In this document: positions 52,046 through 59,865 of the stretch, in pieces
How the letters are laid out: the number at the start of each line of letters is the position of its first letter
Numbering within the stretch: position 1 is the first letter of the stretch
DNA from: Mycolicibacterium cosmeticum
GTDB taxonomy: Bacteria > Actinomycetota > Actinomycetes > Mycobacteriales > Mycobacteriaceae
Direction: 5' to 3'
Assembly: GCA_016197365.1 (NCBI GenBank)
Contig: JACPVS010000027.1
Coordinates: 1-64,000 of the forward strand
DNA length: 64,000 bases
The notes under the pieces: generated by a model
What the model was told of the DNA's origin: nothing
Database searches by the model: none
The model's input: the letters and a program-made list of their open reading frames with translations, nothing else
Made by a program: the position numbers and the translations under genes

Positions 52046-52070
52046 CATGCCGTACAGATGACGGCCAAAC

Positions 52071-52084
52071 TGGAACGTGTTCCG
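52071..52084. promoter_or_regulatory. KstR-like site before thiolase-like gene
   Basis: TGGAACGTGTTCCG matches the KstR consensus TnnAACnnGTTnnA except the last base (G for A) and is palindromic in its core. It lies 46 bp before the ATG at 52130. Confidence 0.45.
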
Positions 52085-52129
52085 GTTTTCCATTAGCCTG
52101 GCGAATTAACACGCGTCAGGAGAGTTGCC

Positions 52130-53659
52130 ATGGTCGATCCACGCACCCCCGTCATCGTCGGGGTCGGACAGTTCACCGAGCGGCTCGGCGATCCCGGCTA
52201 CCGCGGTATGTCGTCGGTGGACCTGGCCGCCGCCGCGGCCCGCGCCGCGCTGGAGAACACCGACGCCGACGCCACGGCCGTCGCGCGATCGATCGACGTG
52301 TTCGTCGGGCTCCGGCAGTTCGAGATCTGTACGCCGTTCTCGGAGGCGCCGCTGGGCTGTTCGGACAATTACGTGCGCTCGGTCGCGGCACGTGTTGGTG
52401 CCGACCCGGCCCGCGCCGTGCTCGAACCGTTGGGCGGGCACGGCTCGCAAAAGGTGGTGACGGAGTTCGCGGGTGCCATCGCCGCCGGCGATGCCGAGGT
52501 GGTGCTGGTACTGGGGTCCGAGAACGGCTCTACGCTGCGGTATTTCGCCGACCGTGACGACAAGCCGGATCATTCCGAGCACGTCGGTGGTCAGCTGGAG
52601 GACCGCGGGTACGGATTCGACCAGTACATGAACGAGTACACCGCCACGCACGGACTCACCGGCGCGCCGGTGCAGTACGGGTTGCTGGACAACGCCCGGC
52701 GGGCTCGGCTGGGGGTGTCGGTCGATGACTACCGGCAGGCGATGGCCGAATTGTTCGCGCCGTTCTCCAAGGTCGCTGCCAAGAACCCGTATTCGTCGGC
52801 GCCGACCGAACGTTCTGCCGACGAGTTGGCCACCGTCACGGCCGCCAACCGGATGATCTGCGATCCGTACCCGCGCCTGATGGTGGCCCGCGATCAGGTG
52901 AACCAGGGCGCCGCGATCCTGTTGATGTCGGTGGCCGCGGCCCAGCGACTCGGGGTGCCCGAGGAGAAGTGGGTCTACCTGCGCGGGCACGCCGATATGG
53001 TCGAGCAGCCGCTGCTGGACCGGGCGGATCTGAGCACCAGCGCGTCTGCGGAACTGGCTGTGGCCGAGGCGCTTCGGGTCGCCGGCATCGGGCTGGCGGA
53101 TGTGTCCACCTTCGATCTGTACAGCTGCTTCCCCTTCCCGGTGTTCACCGTGTGCGACACAGCAGGGCTGGCCACCGATGATCCGCGGGGGCTGACGCTG
53201 ACCGGTGGTCTGCCGTTCTTCGGTGGCCCGGGCAACAGTTATTCACTGCACGGAATCGTCGAGACCGTCCACGAGATGAGGGACAGGCCAGGTCAATTCG
53301 GGCTGGTCGGCGCCAACGGCGGTGTGATGAGCAAGTATTCGGTCGGGGTCTACTCCGCCGAGCCGGCCGAATGGGTGGTCGACCGCAGCCGCGACCTGCA
53401 GGCACAGATCGACGCCCTGCCGACGGTCGCCGTCACCCGCCATCCCGACGGAATCGGCACCATCGAGACCTACTCGGTGCGCTACGACTGGACGCCACCC
53501 ACCGGTGTCATCATCGGCCGTCTGGATGCCGACGGGTCGCGCTTCATGGCGACCAGCACGGACGAGGCGCTGGTGGCTCTGCTGTCCGAGGGGGAGCCAC
53601 TCGGCGCCCGGATCTCGGTAGTATCGACCGAGGACGGCAACCGCGCGACGCTGGCCTAG
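52130..53659 (+). CDS. Thiolase-like protein type 1 (TLP1) with additional C-terminal domain
   Basis: A 509-aa protein with a thiolase-fold N-terminal part (TPVIVGVGQFTER...; AAARAALENTDAD; IAAGDAEVVLVLGSENGS) and a C-terminal OB-like module (TYSVRYDWTPPTGVIIGRLDADGSRFMATST). The place of the thiolase nucleophile Cys reads GGHGSQKVV, with Gly, so it should lack thiolase activity. This matches the monomeric TLP1 group known from M. smegmatis. Later thiolase motifs remain: DLYSCFPFPV and GGLPFFGGPGNSYSLH. GGAGAG precedes the ATG by 6 nt. A KstR-like box upstream suggests a link with sterol or lipid metabolism. Confidence 0.82.
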   Translation: MVDPRTPVIVGVGQFTERLGDPGYRGMSSVDLAAAAARAALENTDADATAVARSIDVFVGLRQFEICTPFSEAPLGCSDNYVRSVAARVGADPARAVLEPLGGHGSQKVVTEFAGAIAAGDAEVVLVLGSENGSTLRYFADRDDKPDHSEHVGGQLEDRGYGFDQYMNEYTATHGLTGAPVQYGLLDNARRARLGVSVDDYRQAMAELFAPFSKVAAKNPYSSAPTERSADELATVTAANRMICDPYPRLMVARDQVNQGAAILLMSVAAAQRLGVPEEKWVYLRGHADMVEQPLLDRADLSTSASAELAVAEALRVAGIGLADVSTFDLYSCFPFPVFTVCDTAGLATDDPRGLTLTGGLPFFGGPGNSYSLHGIVETVHEMRDRPGQFGLVGANGGVMSKYSVGVYSAEPAEWVVDRSRDLQAQIDALPTVAVTRHPDGIGTIETYSVRYDWTPPTGVIIGRLDADGSRFMATSTDEALVALLSEGEPLGARISVVSTEDGNRATLA

Positions 53660-53753
53660 ATCGCCAGCAAACCCGGGCCCGCAGCGGTACCTGCACCGCC
53701 GTCGTGCGCACCGGCCGCAACGCCGAATTACATTCGCGCTGATCCGAATTCGG

Positions 53754-54053
53754 TCAGTTCAGCACAAACCGATCCTGCAGCGCCGCGAGCAGTCGGCGTG
53801 CCTCGTCGACGCGGGTGTGCTGGCGGGTCAGCCCGTCCGGCCGCCTGGCCTCGGCCGGGTGGCTGCGCTTCCACTTCTCTTCGGCTGCCACGGCATAGGC
53901 GCTCAATTCGGCGATCTCGGCCTCCAATAGGGCCGCGAAAAGGCGGGCCTGCGCGGCGTCGGCCGTGCCGGGGTGCGATCTCCTGGCGGCCACGAGCACC
54001 GGCCGGGTGGGGATGCGGTATTCGTATTCGTCCGAGATCGGGGCGACTGACAT
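53754..54053 (-). CDS. Hypothetical helical protein
   Basis: A 99-aa basic, mostly helical protein beginning MSVAPISDEYEYRIPTRPVLVAARRSHPGT. Heptad-like Ala/Leu/Glu-rich segments occur (LFAALLEAEIAELSAYAVAAEEKW; RVDEARRLLAALQDRF). No signal peptide, membrane span or known motif is seen and I do not recognise the family. There is no clear ribosome site before the ATG. It is convergent with the thiolase-like gene. Confidence 0.6.
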   Translation of the reverse strand: MSVAPISDEYEYRIPTRPVLVAARRSHPGTADAAQARLFAALLEAEIAELSAYAVAAEEKWKRSHPAEARRPDGLTRQHTRVDEARRLLAALQDRFVLN

Positions 54054-54178
54054 GGGTGCATCGTTGGGTCTGAACCGGTGGATGTCCTGTGGGTTCTGCC
54101 ATGCCTTCGTCGATCGACGTTCACCCGAAGGTCACCAAAAAGACGGCTGGAGGCTACCTTTCCGTCGGCCCAGCAAAC

Positions 54179-54631
54179 CTACGGATCGACGGGATAGCGG
54201 CTGGGGATCGCGATGCGGTTCCAGGCGTTGATGACCACGGCCAGCCACTCGACCGCGGAGATCTCGTCGTTCGTCAGGTGGGCGGCCGCGCCCTCATAGA
54301 TCGCATCGGGCAGTTGTCCGTCCGCGATCAGAGTGATGGCCTCCACCAACGCCAGCGCGGCCCGTTCCTTGACGTCGAAGTAGCCGGTCTCCCGCCAGGC
54401 CGGGAGCACCGCGATCCGATCGGCCGACTCGCCGTCGGCCGCGGCGTCCTTCGCATGCATACGGACGCAGAACGCGCACTGGTTGAGCTGCGAAGCCCGC
54501 AGGCGCAACAGGTGCGCGAACCCGGTGGCGATGCCCGCCTTCTCGACCGCCTCGGAGGCGAGGCGGTCGAGTCCGGCGACGGCGCGATACAGCTCGGGCG
54601 CGGATTTCCCGAGATTCACTCGTTGGCTCAT
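54179..54631 (-). CDS. Carboxymuconolactone decarboxylase/AhpD-like protein
   Basis: A 150-aa protein of the AhpD-like CMD superfamily. The redox motif CxxC with its flanking His is visible in RASQLNQCAFCVRMHAKDA. The preceding MSQRVNLGKSAPELYRAVAGLDRLA and later FDVKERAALALVEAITLI segments are family-typical. Members act in alkylhydroperoxide defence or are uncharacterised. It is followed by the hypothetical gene at 53754 on the same strand. Confidence 0.87.
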   Translation of the reverse strand: MSQRVNLGKSAPELYRAVAGLDRLASEAVEKAGIATGFAHLLRLRASQLNQCAFCVRMHAKDAAADGESADRIAVLPAWRETGYFDVKERAALALVEAITLIADGQLPDAIYEGAAAHLTNDEISAVEWLAVVINAWNRIAIPSRYPVDP

Positions 54632-54689
54632 GGCCCGTATTCTGCACGCACGGGTTGAGCCGGAATGGCTTTGGCGCCGACAAATTGCG

Positions 54690-55538
54690 TCAGACGAGCG
54701 CGGCGAGCTTGCCCGCGAGGCGCTCGACGTAGGCGCCGACCTCGGCCTCGGACTTGTCCGGCAGGCCGAACAGCACTTCGGTGACGCCGAGTTCGCGCCA
54801 GTGCGCCAGCTTGTCGGCGTCCGGCTTGAAGTCGAGCGCGACGATCTGAGGTGCCCCGTCGCGGCCGGCCGCGGCCCAGGTGTCCTGCAGCAGCTTCACC
54901 GGCTCGTCGATGTCGAAGTCACGCGGCGTGGTGATCCAACCGTCGGCCGACTTCGCGATCCACTTGAAGTTCTTCTCGTTGCCCGCGGCGCCGACCAGGA
55001 TCGGGATGTGCGACTGCACCGGCTTCGGCCAGGCCCAGCTGGGGCCGAAGTTGACGAATTCGCCGTCGTACTCGGCTTCTTCCTGGGTCCAGAGCGCGCG
55101 CATGGCTTCCAGGTATTCGCGCAGCATGGTCCGGCGCCGCCCCGGTGGCACCTTGTGGTCGGCGAGTTCGTCTGTGTTCCAGCCGAATCCGACACCCAGG
55201 CTGACCCGGCCGCCGGACAGGTGATCCAGGGTGGCGATCGACTTGGCCAGCGTGATGGGGTCGTGTTCGACGGGGAGCGCCACCGCGGTCGACAGTCGGA
55301 CCCGGTCGGTCACCGCGGCCACGCCACCGAGGGAGACCCAGGGGTCAAGGGTGCGCATGTAGCGGTCGTCGGGCAGCGTCTCGTCGCCGGTGGTGGGGTG
55401 GGCGGCCTGCCGCTTGATCGGGATATGCGTGTGCTCGGGCACGTAAAAGGTGGTGAAGCCGTGGTCGTCGGCGAGCTTGCCGGCGGCGGCCGGGGCGATG
55501 CCGCGGTCGCTGGTGAAGAGTACGAGCCCATAGTCCAT
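54690..55538 (-). CDS. LLM class F420-dependent oxidoreductase (Rv0953c-like)
   Basis: A 282-aa luciferase-like protein starting MDYGLVLFTSDRGIAPAAAGKLADDHGFTTFYVPEHTHIP. It has the motifs LDHLSGGRVSLGVGFGWNTDEL and IPILVGAAGNEKNFKWIAKSADGW. The location after sucCD matches Rv0953c. The ATG at 55538 is chosen because the F420 fold begins there; a perfect KstR-type palindrome ends 10 bp upstream. The substrate is unknown. Confidence 0.87.
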   Translation of the reverse strand: MDYGLVLFTSDRGIAPAAAGKLADDHGFTTFYVPEHTHIPIKRQAAHPTTGDETLPDDRYMRTLDPWVSLGGVAAVTDRVRLSTAVALPVEHDPITLAKSIATLDHLSGGRVSLGVGFGWNTDELADHKVPPGRRRTMLREYLEAMRALWTQEEAEYDGEFVNFGPSWAWPKPVQSHIPILVGAAGNEKNFKWIAKSADGWITTPRDFDIDEPVKLLQDTWAAAGRDGAPQIVALDFKPDADKLAHWRELGVTEVLFGLPDKSEAEVGAYVERLAGKLAALV

Positions 55539-55547
55539 GGCAAGAAT

Positions 55548-55561
55548 TAGAACGTGTTCTA
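55548..55561. promoter_or_regulatory. KstR-type operator, perfect palindrome
   Basis: TAGAACGTGTTCTA is a perfect palindrome matching TnnAACnnGTTnnA. It lies 9 bp upstream of the LLM oxidoreductase start at 55538, so it must overlap that gene's promoter. The next gene to the right starts 195 bp away. Confidence 0.72.
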
Positions 55562-55755
55562 GTCCGAAGGGCAAGGCCGGGTTGCCGCCCGCCGTGGCTA
55601 TGACCGCAGGAAGGGTGGGTGCGCGGGCTTTCGGGCGGCCGTCCGGCGTCGCCGGAATTGGACGCGGCGGTGTCCGACGCGGTGCCGGCAGTTCTCAGGA
55701 TCAGCCAGATCGATACCCGTGACGTCGCGGCGAGACCGGGCTGGAATCACCCGAC

Positions 55756-56886
55756 ATGAGTACCGAACGGATTGCCGATCACGTCAAGTTCGCCTACTGG
55801 GTGCCCAATGTCAGTGGTGGTTTGGTGACCAGCGACATCGAGCAGCGCACGGACTGGAATTACGAGTACAACAAGAAGTTGGCGCAGACCGCGGAGAACA
55901 ACGGGTTCGAGTACGCGTTGTCCCAGGTGCGGTACGAAGCCAGCTACGGTGCGGAGTTCCAGCACGAGTCGACCAGTTTCAGTCTGGCGTTGCTGCTGGC
56001 CACGGAGCGGTTGAAGGTGATTGCCGCGGTGCATCCGGGGTTGTGGCAGCCGGCGGTGCTGGCCAAACTCGGGGCGACCGCCGATCACCTCTCCGGTGGC
56101 CGGTTCGCGGTGAACGTGGTGTCGGGCTGGTTCAAGGATGAGTTCACCCATCTGGGTGAACCGTGGCTGGAGCATGATGAGCGCTACCGGCGCAGCGCGG
56201 AGTTCCTGCAGGTGCTGCGCAAGATCTGGACCGAGGATGACGTCGACTTCCGGGGCGACTTCTACCGGATCCACGACTTCACGTTGAAGCCCAAACCTCT
56301 CAATACCGCTGAGCGTCCCAACCCGGAGCTGTTCCAGGGCGGCAATTCCACCGCCGCGCGGCGCAACGGGGGCCACTACGCGGATTGGTACTTCTCCAAC
56401 GGCAAGGACTTTGCGGGCCTCACCGAGCAGGTCGTGGACGTCCGTGATCATGCCCGCGACGCCGGGCGGGAGGTGCGCTTCGGCCTGAACGGGTTCATCA
56501 TCGCCCGCGATACAGAAAAAGAAGCCCGCGAGACGCTGCGCGAGATCATCGCCAAGGCCAACAAGCCGGCGGTGGAGGGCTTCCGTGGGGCGGTGCAACA
56601 GGCCGGGAGTTCGACGGGCGACAAGAAGGGCATGTGGGCCGATTCGTCGTTCGAGGACCTGGTTCAGTACAACGACGGTTTCCGGACCCAGTTGATCGGA
56701 ACCCCGGAGCAGATCGCCGAGCGGATCGCGGCCTACCGCAAACGTGGGGTCGATCTGATCCTGGGTGGCTTCCTCCACTTCCAGGAAGAAGTCGAGTACT
56801 TCGGCAAGCACGTCCTGCCACTCGTCCGCGAAATCGAAGCCGCCGAACAGGACTCCACGAACGCCCCGGTGCTGGTATCGGCTTGA
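55756..56886 (+). CDS. sfnG: Dimethylsulfone monooxygenase SfnG-like
   Basis: A 376-aa FMNH2-dependent luciferase-like monooxygenase of the SfnG/SsuD group. It begins with FAYWVPNVSGGLVTSDIEQRTDW, has the family segment DHLSGGRFAVNVVSGWFKDEF, and ends with the LGGFLHFQEEVEYFGKHVLPLVRE motif seen in SfnG proteins. The expected reaction splits dimethylsulfone to methanesulfinate, releasing sulfur for growth. No flavin reductase gene is adjacent. It sits between the Rv0953c and Rv0954 homologues, so it is an insertion relative to M. tuberculosis. Confidence 0.85.
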   Translation: MSTERIADHVKFAYWVPNVSGGLVTSDIEQRTDWNYEYNKKLAQTAENNGFEYALSQVRYEASYGAEFQHESTSFSLALLLATERLKVIAAVHPGLWQPAVLAKLGATADHLSGGRFAVNVVSGWFKDEFTHLGEPWLEHDERYRRSAEFLQVLRKIWTEDDVDFRGDFYRIHDFTLKPKPLNTAERPNPELFQGGNSTAARRNGGHYADWYFSNGKDFAGLTEQVVDVRDHARDAGREVRFGLNGFIIARDTEKEARETLREIIAKANKPAVEGFRGAVQQAGSSTGDKKGMWADSSFEDLVQYNDGFRTQLIGTPEQIAERIAAYRKRGVDLILGGFLHFQEEVEYFGKHVLPLVREIEAAEQDSTNAPVLVSA

Positions 56887-56945
56887 GGTCACTCACAAGC
56901 GGGTGCGCTAGCGTGGGTGGTCGAGATCGCTGATACAGGAGAGTC

Positions 56946-57791
56946 ATGACCTACCCACCCGGTAGTCCCGGATATCCGCCCGCCCAGCAGAGCAATCAGT
57001 ACCCCGCTCCGACCCAGCAGTTCGGAAAGCCCGCCGATCCGGCAGGCCCGTCCAAGCTGCCGATCTACCTGCTCGCCGCGGTCGCGGTGCTCGGCCTGCT
57101 GACGTACGCGTTCAACTTCGGACCGCTGCTGACCATCACGAGTTCGGACTTCCCGCAGTTCGGAAGTGCCAGCGGCAGCACCATCGGCATCGGCCTGGCC
57201 GTCGCCGCCTCCGTGCTCGCCGGACTGATCGCCGCGGTGGGCCTGCTGCCCAAGCAGAAGGTGTCCGCCGGTGTGGTGGCGGCCATCGCGCTGCTGTCGT
57301 TCCTGCTGGTCCTCGGCGAGGTGATCAACGCGCCGCAGGGTGTGACCATCGGCTGGGCGCTGTACCTGGTGATCATCAGCACCGTGCTGCAGGCGGGCGT
57401 CGCGATCGCGGCGCTGCTGCTGGAATCCGGCATCATCACCGCCCCGGCGCCGCGCCCGCAATACGAGCAGTCCTACGGGCAATATGGTGCGCCGTACTAT
57501 GGCCAGCCGGGCCAGCCCGGAGCGCCCTACGGCCCGCCTCAGGGTCAGCCGCAGCAGCAGGGCCGACCCGGCTACGCGCCGCCGTCGCAGTACGGCGGCT
57601 ACCCGGGACAGAACACCGGCGGTTTCTCCGCAGTCCCGGCACCCGGCCACCAGAGCGGCCCGCCGACGCCGCCCACCGGCTTCCCCGCGTTCGGGCAGCC
57701 GCAGCCGGCCGGCTCCTCGGAGCCGACCACCGCGGTCCCCATGCAGCCGCACGCCGCGTCCTCACAGCAAGCCGGGCCGCCGCCGTCGTAG
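56946..57791 (+). CDS. Membrane protein with Pro/Gln/Gly-rich tail (Rv0954-like, DUF5336)
   Basis: A 281-aa protein. The Pro/Tyr/Gln-rich N terminus (MTYPPGSPGYPPAQQSNQYP) is followed by four transmembrane segments (about 38-175). The long disordered tail has PGQPG, YGQYGAPYYG and QPQQQGRPGYA units. Rv0954 is an actinobacterial divisome-associated membrane protein in some reports; here the role is inferred from position next to perM. It has AGGAGAG just before the ATG. Confidence 0.85.
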   Translation: MTYPPGSPGYPPAQQSNQYPAPTQQFGKPADPAGPSKLPIYLLAAVAVLGLLTYAFNFGPLLTITSSDFPQFGSASGSTIGIGLAVAASVLAGLIAAVGLLPKQKVSAGVVAAIALLSFLLVLGEVINAPQGVTIGWALYLVIISTVLQAGVAIAALLLESGIITAPAPRPQYEQSYGQYGAPYYGQPGQPGAPYGPPQGQPQQQGRPGYAPPSQYGGYPGQNTGGFSAVPAPGHQSGPPTPPTGFPAFGQPQPAGSSEPTTAVPMQPHAASSQQAGPPPS

Positions 57792-57851
57792 TCTGGGCGT
57801 CGCGCGTCCGGCGGTCGGGTGCGTGAGCGCCGGCGAGGAGCGACCCAGCTA

Positions 57852-59225
57852 GTGGACAACCGTTCGGTCGACACCCGACAGGCACGTGACCTGCTGCGCG
57901 TCGCGTTCGGTCCGTCCGTCGTCGCCCTCGGGATCATCGCTGCGGTGACGTTGCTGCAGCTGCTCATCGCCAACAGCGATATGACGGGTGCCTTCGGCGC
58001 CATCGCCAGCATGTGGCTGGGCGTGCATCAGGTGCCGGTGTCGATCGGCGGGCGCGAGCTCGGCGTGATGCCGCTGATCCCGGTGCTGCTGATGGTGTGG
58101 GGCACCGCGCGCACGACGGCCGCGGCCTCGGCCCGGTCGTCGTGGTTCGTCATCCGCTGGGTGGTGGCCTCCGCGCTCGGCGGTCCGCTGCTGATCGCGG
58201 CGCTGGCGCTGGCGGTCATCCACGATGCCTCCTCGGTGCTCACCGAACTTCAGACACCGAATGCGGGGCGCGCCTTCGCGGGCGTGCTCGTGGTGCATGC
58301 CGTCGGCGCTGTCATCGGCGTCATCATCACCGGCAAGCTGCAGACCCTTCCGTGGCTCCCGCGCTGGCTGCCCGACGCGCTGCGCGCGGCGGGTGCCGGT
58401 GTGCTCGCGCTGCTCGGACTGTCCGGCGTCGTCGCGGTCGGATCGCTGGTCGTGCACTGGGGCACCATGCACGACTTGTTCGGGATCACCGACTCGATGT
58501 TCGGCCAGTTCAGCCTGGCGTTGCTGTCCGCGCTCTACATCCCCAACGTGATCGTCGGCACCGCGGCGGTGGCCGTCGGATCGAGCGTGCATGTCGGGCT
58601 GGCCACCTTCAGCTCGTTCACCGTGCTCGGTGGGGACATCCCGGCCGTGCCCGTGCTGGCGGCCGTGCCGACACCACCGTTGGGACCCATCTGGGTCGCG
58701 TTGCTGATCGTCGCCGCGGTCGCCGCGGTGGCACTCGGCCAGCAGTGCGCCCGGCGCCCGGTGCCGTTGCCTGCGGCCGCGGCGAAACTGGTGGTGGCCG
58801 CGGCCCTCGCGGCGGCCGTCATGGCGTTGCTCGGGTACGCCGGCGGCGGACGCCTCGGCAACTTCGGCGACGTCGGGGTCGACCAGGTCACGTTCGCGCC
58901 CGCGGTGTTCCTGTGGTTCGTGTCCATCGGTGGGCTCACCGTGGCGATGGCCGGCGGTCTGGCGCGGCGACCCAAAACGGTCAAGCCGGTGCCTGTGCCG
59001 GAACCCGACCCCGAGCCCGAACCCGATGACGCCGTCACCGTGGTGTTCGGTGATCCCGAAGAGCTCCAGATGATCGCCGAGCCCGAGGCGGCGGAACCGA
59101 TCGACGAGCCGGAGCCGCCGCTCGACGTTGAGTTCGATCCGGCGTTTGATCCAGGGTTGGATCCCGAAGAGCACTTCCTGGCCGACGGGGATCCGGCCGA
59201 AAAGCCCCGCGAGCAGGGCGACTAG
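57852..59225 (+). CDS. perM: PerM-like integral membrane protein (Rv0955, DUF6350)
   Basis: A 457-aa membrane protein with about 9-10 hydrophobic segments between residues 15 and 375, then an acidic cytosolic tail (VPEPDPEPEPDDAVTVVFGDPEELQM). The M. tuberculosis homologue PerM (Rv0955, 455 aa) is needed for cell division under stress and persistence. The GTG at 57852 follows a GAGGAGC 13 nt upstream. It is 60 bp after the Rv0954 homologue and 10 bp before purN, so all three probably form one operon. Confidence 0.88.
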   Translation: MDNRSVDTRQARDLLRVAFGPSVVALGIIAAVTLLQLLIANSDMTGAFGAIASMWLGVHQVPVSIGGRELGVMPLIPVLLMVWGTARTTAAASARSSWFVIRWVVASALGGPLLIAALALAVIHDASSVLTELQTPNAGRAFAGVLVVHAVGAVIGVIITGKLQTLPWLPRWLPDALRAAGAGVLALLGLSGVVAVGSLVVHWGTMHDLFGITDSMFGQFSLALLSALYIPNVIVGTAAVAVGSSVHVGLATFSSFTVLGGDIPAVPVLAAVPTPPLGPIWVALLIVAAVAAVALGQQCARRPVPLPAAAAKLVVAAALAAAVMALLGYAGGGRLGNFGDVGVDQVTFAPAVFLWFVSIGGLTVAMAGGLARRPKTVKPVPVPEPDPEPEPDDAVTVVFGDPEELQMIAEPEAAEPIDEPEPPLDVEFDPAFDPGLDPEEHFLADGDPAEKPREQGD

Positions 59226-59235
59226 GCTGCTGGGC

Positions 59236-59865
59236 GTGCAGCCCCCGCTTCGAGTGCCCCCGACGGCGCCCTCGCGGCTGGTGGTGCTGGCGTCGGGCAC
59301 CGGATCGCTGCTGGAAGCACTGCTGGCAGCGACTGCCGGGGACTTTCCGGGCGATGTGGTCGCGGTAGGCACCGATCGGGCGTGCCATGCTCTGGAGATC
59401 GCCGCCCGGGCAGGTGTTCCGTCGTTCACCGTGCGGCTGGGCGACCATGACGACCGGGCCGGCTGGGATGCCGCGCTCACCACGACGGTCGCCGGCTACG
59501 AGCCGGACCTGATCGTCAGCGCAGGATTCATGAAAATACTTGGTCCGGAGTTTCTTTCGAGATTCTCCGGACGTGTCGTCAATACCCACCCGGCGCTGCT
59601 GCCCGCCTTCCCCGGCGCGCAGGGCGTCGCCGAGGCGTTGGCCTCCGGGGTGCGGGTGACGGGCGCCACGGTGCACCTCGTCGACGCCGGGGTGGATACC
59701 GGGCCGATTCTGGCGCAGGAAGCCGTACCCGTGCTCGATGATGACAACGCAGAGACTCTGCACGAACGCATCAAGGTGGTCGAACGTCGGCTGCTGGTGG
59801 ACGTGCTGGCCGCGGTGGCTACCCGCGGTCTCACCTGGACGGGGCGAAAGGCTAACTTCGGATGA
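59236..59865 (+). CDS. purN: Phosphoribosylglycinamide formyltransferase
   Basis: A 209-aa GAR transformylase of purine synthesis. It has the phosphate-binding VLASGTGSLLEALL, the catalytic region NTHPALLPAFPGAQGVAEAL with Asn and His, and VTGATVHLVDAGVDTGPIL, which includes the catalytic Asp. It uses 10-formyltetrahydrofolate. The GTG at 59236 is used. The stop overlaps the purH ATG as ATGA, giving translational coupling. Confidence 0.95.
   Translation: MQPPLRVPPTAPSRLVVLASGTGSLLEALLAATAGDFPGDVVAVGTDRACHALEIAARAGVPSFTVRLGDHDDRAGWDAALTTTVAGYEPDLIVSAGFMKILGPEFLSRFSGRVVNTHPALLPAFPGAQGVAEALASGVRVTGATVHLVDAGVDTGPILAQEAVPVLDDDNAETLHERIKVVERRLLVDVLAAVATRGLTWTGRKANFG

Noticed and set aside
57849..59483. 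544-codon open frame antisense to perM and purN
   Set aside because: The composition (long Arg/His/Gly/Asp stretches) reflects the high-GC complement of membrane-protein codons. The sense strand encodes clear perM and purN.
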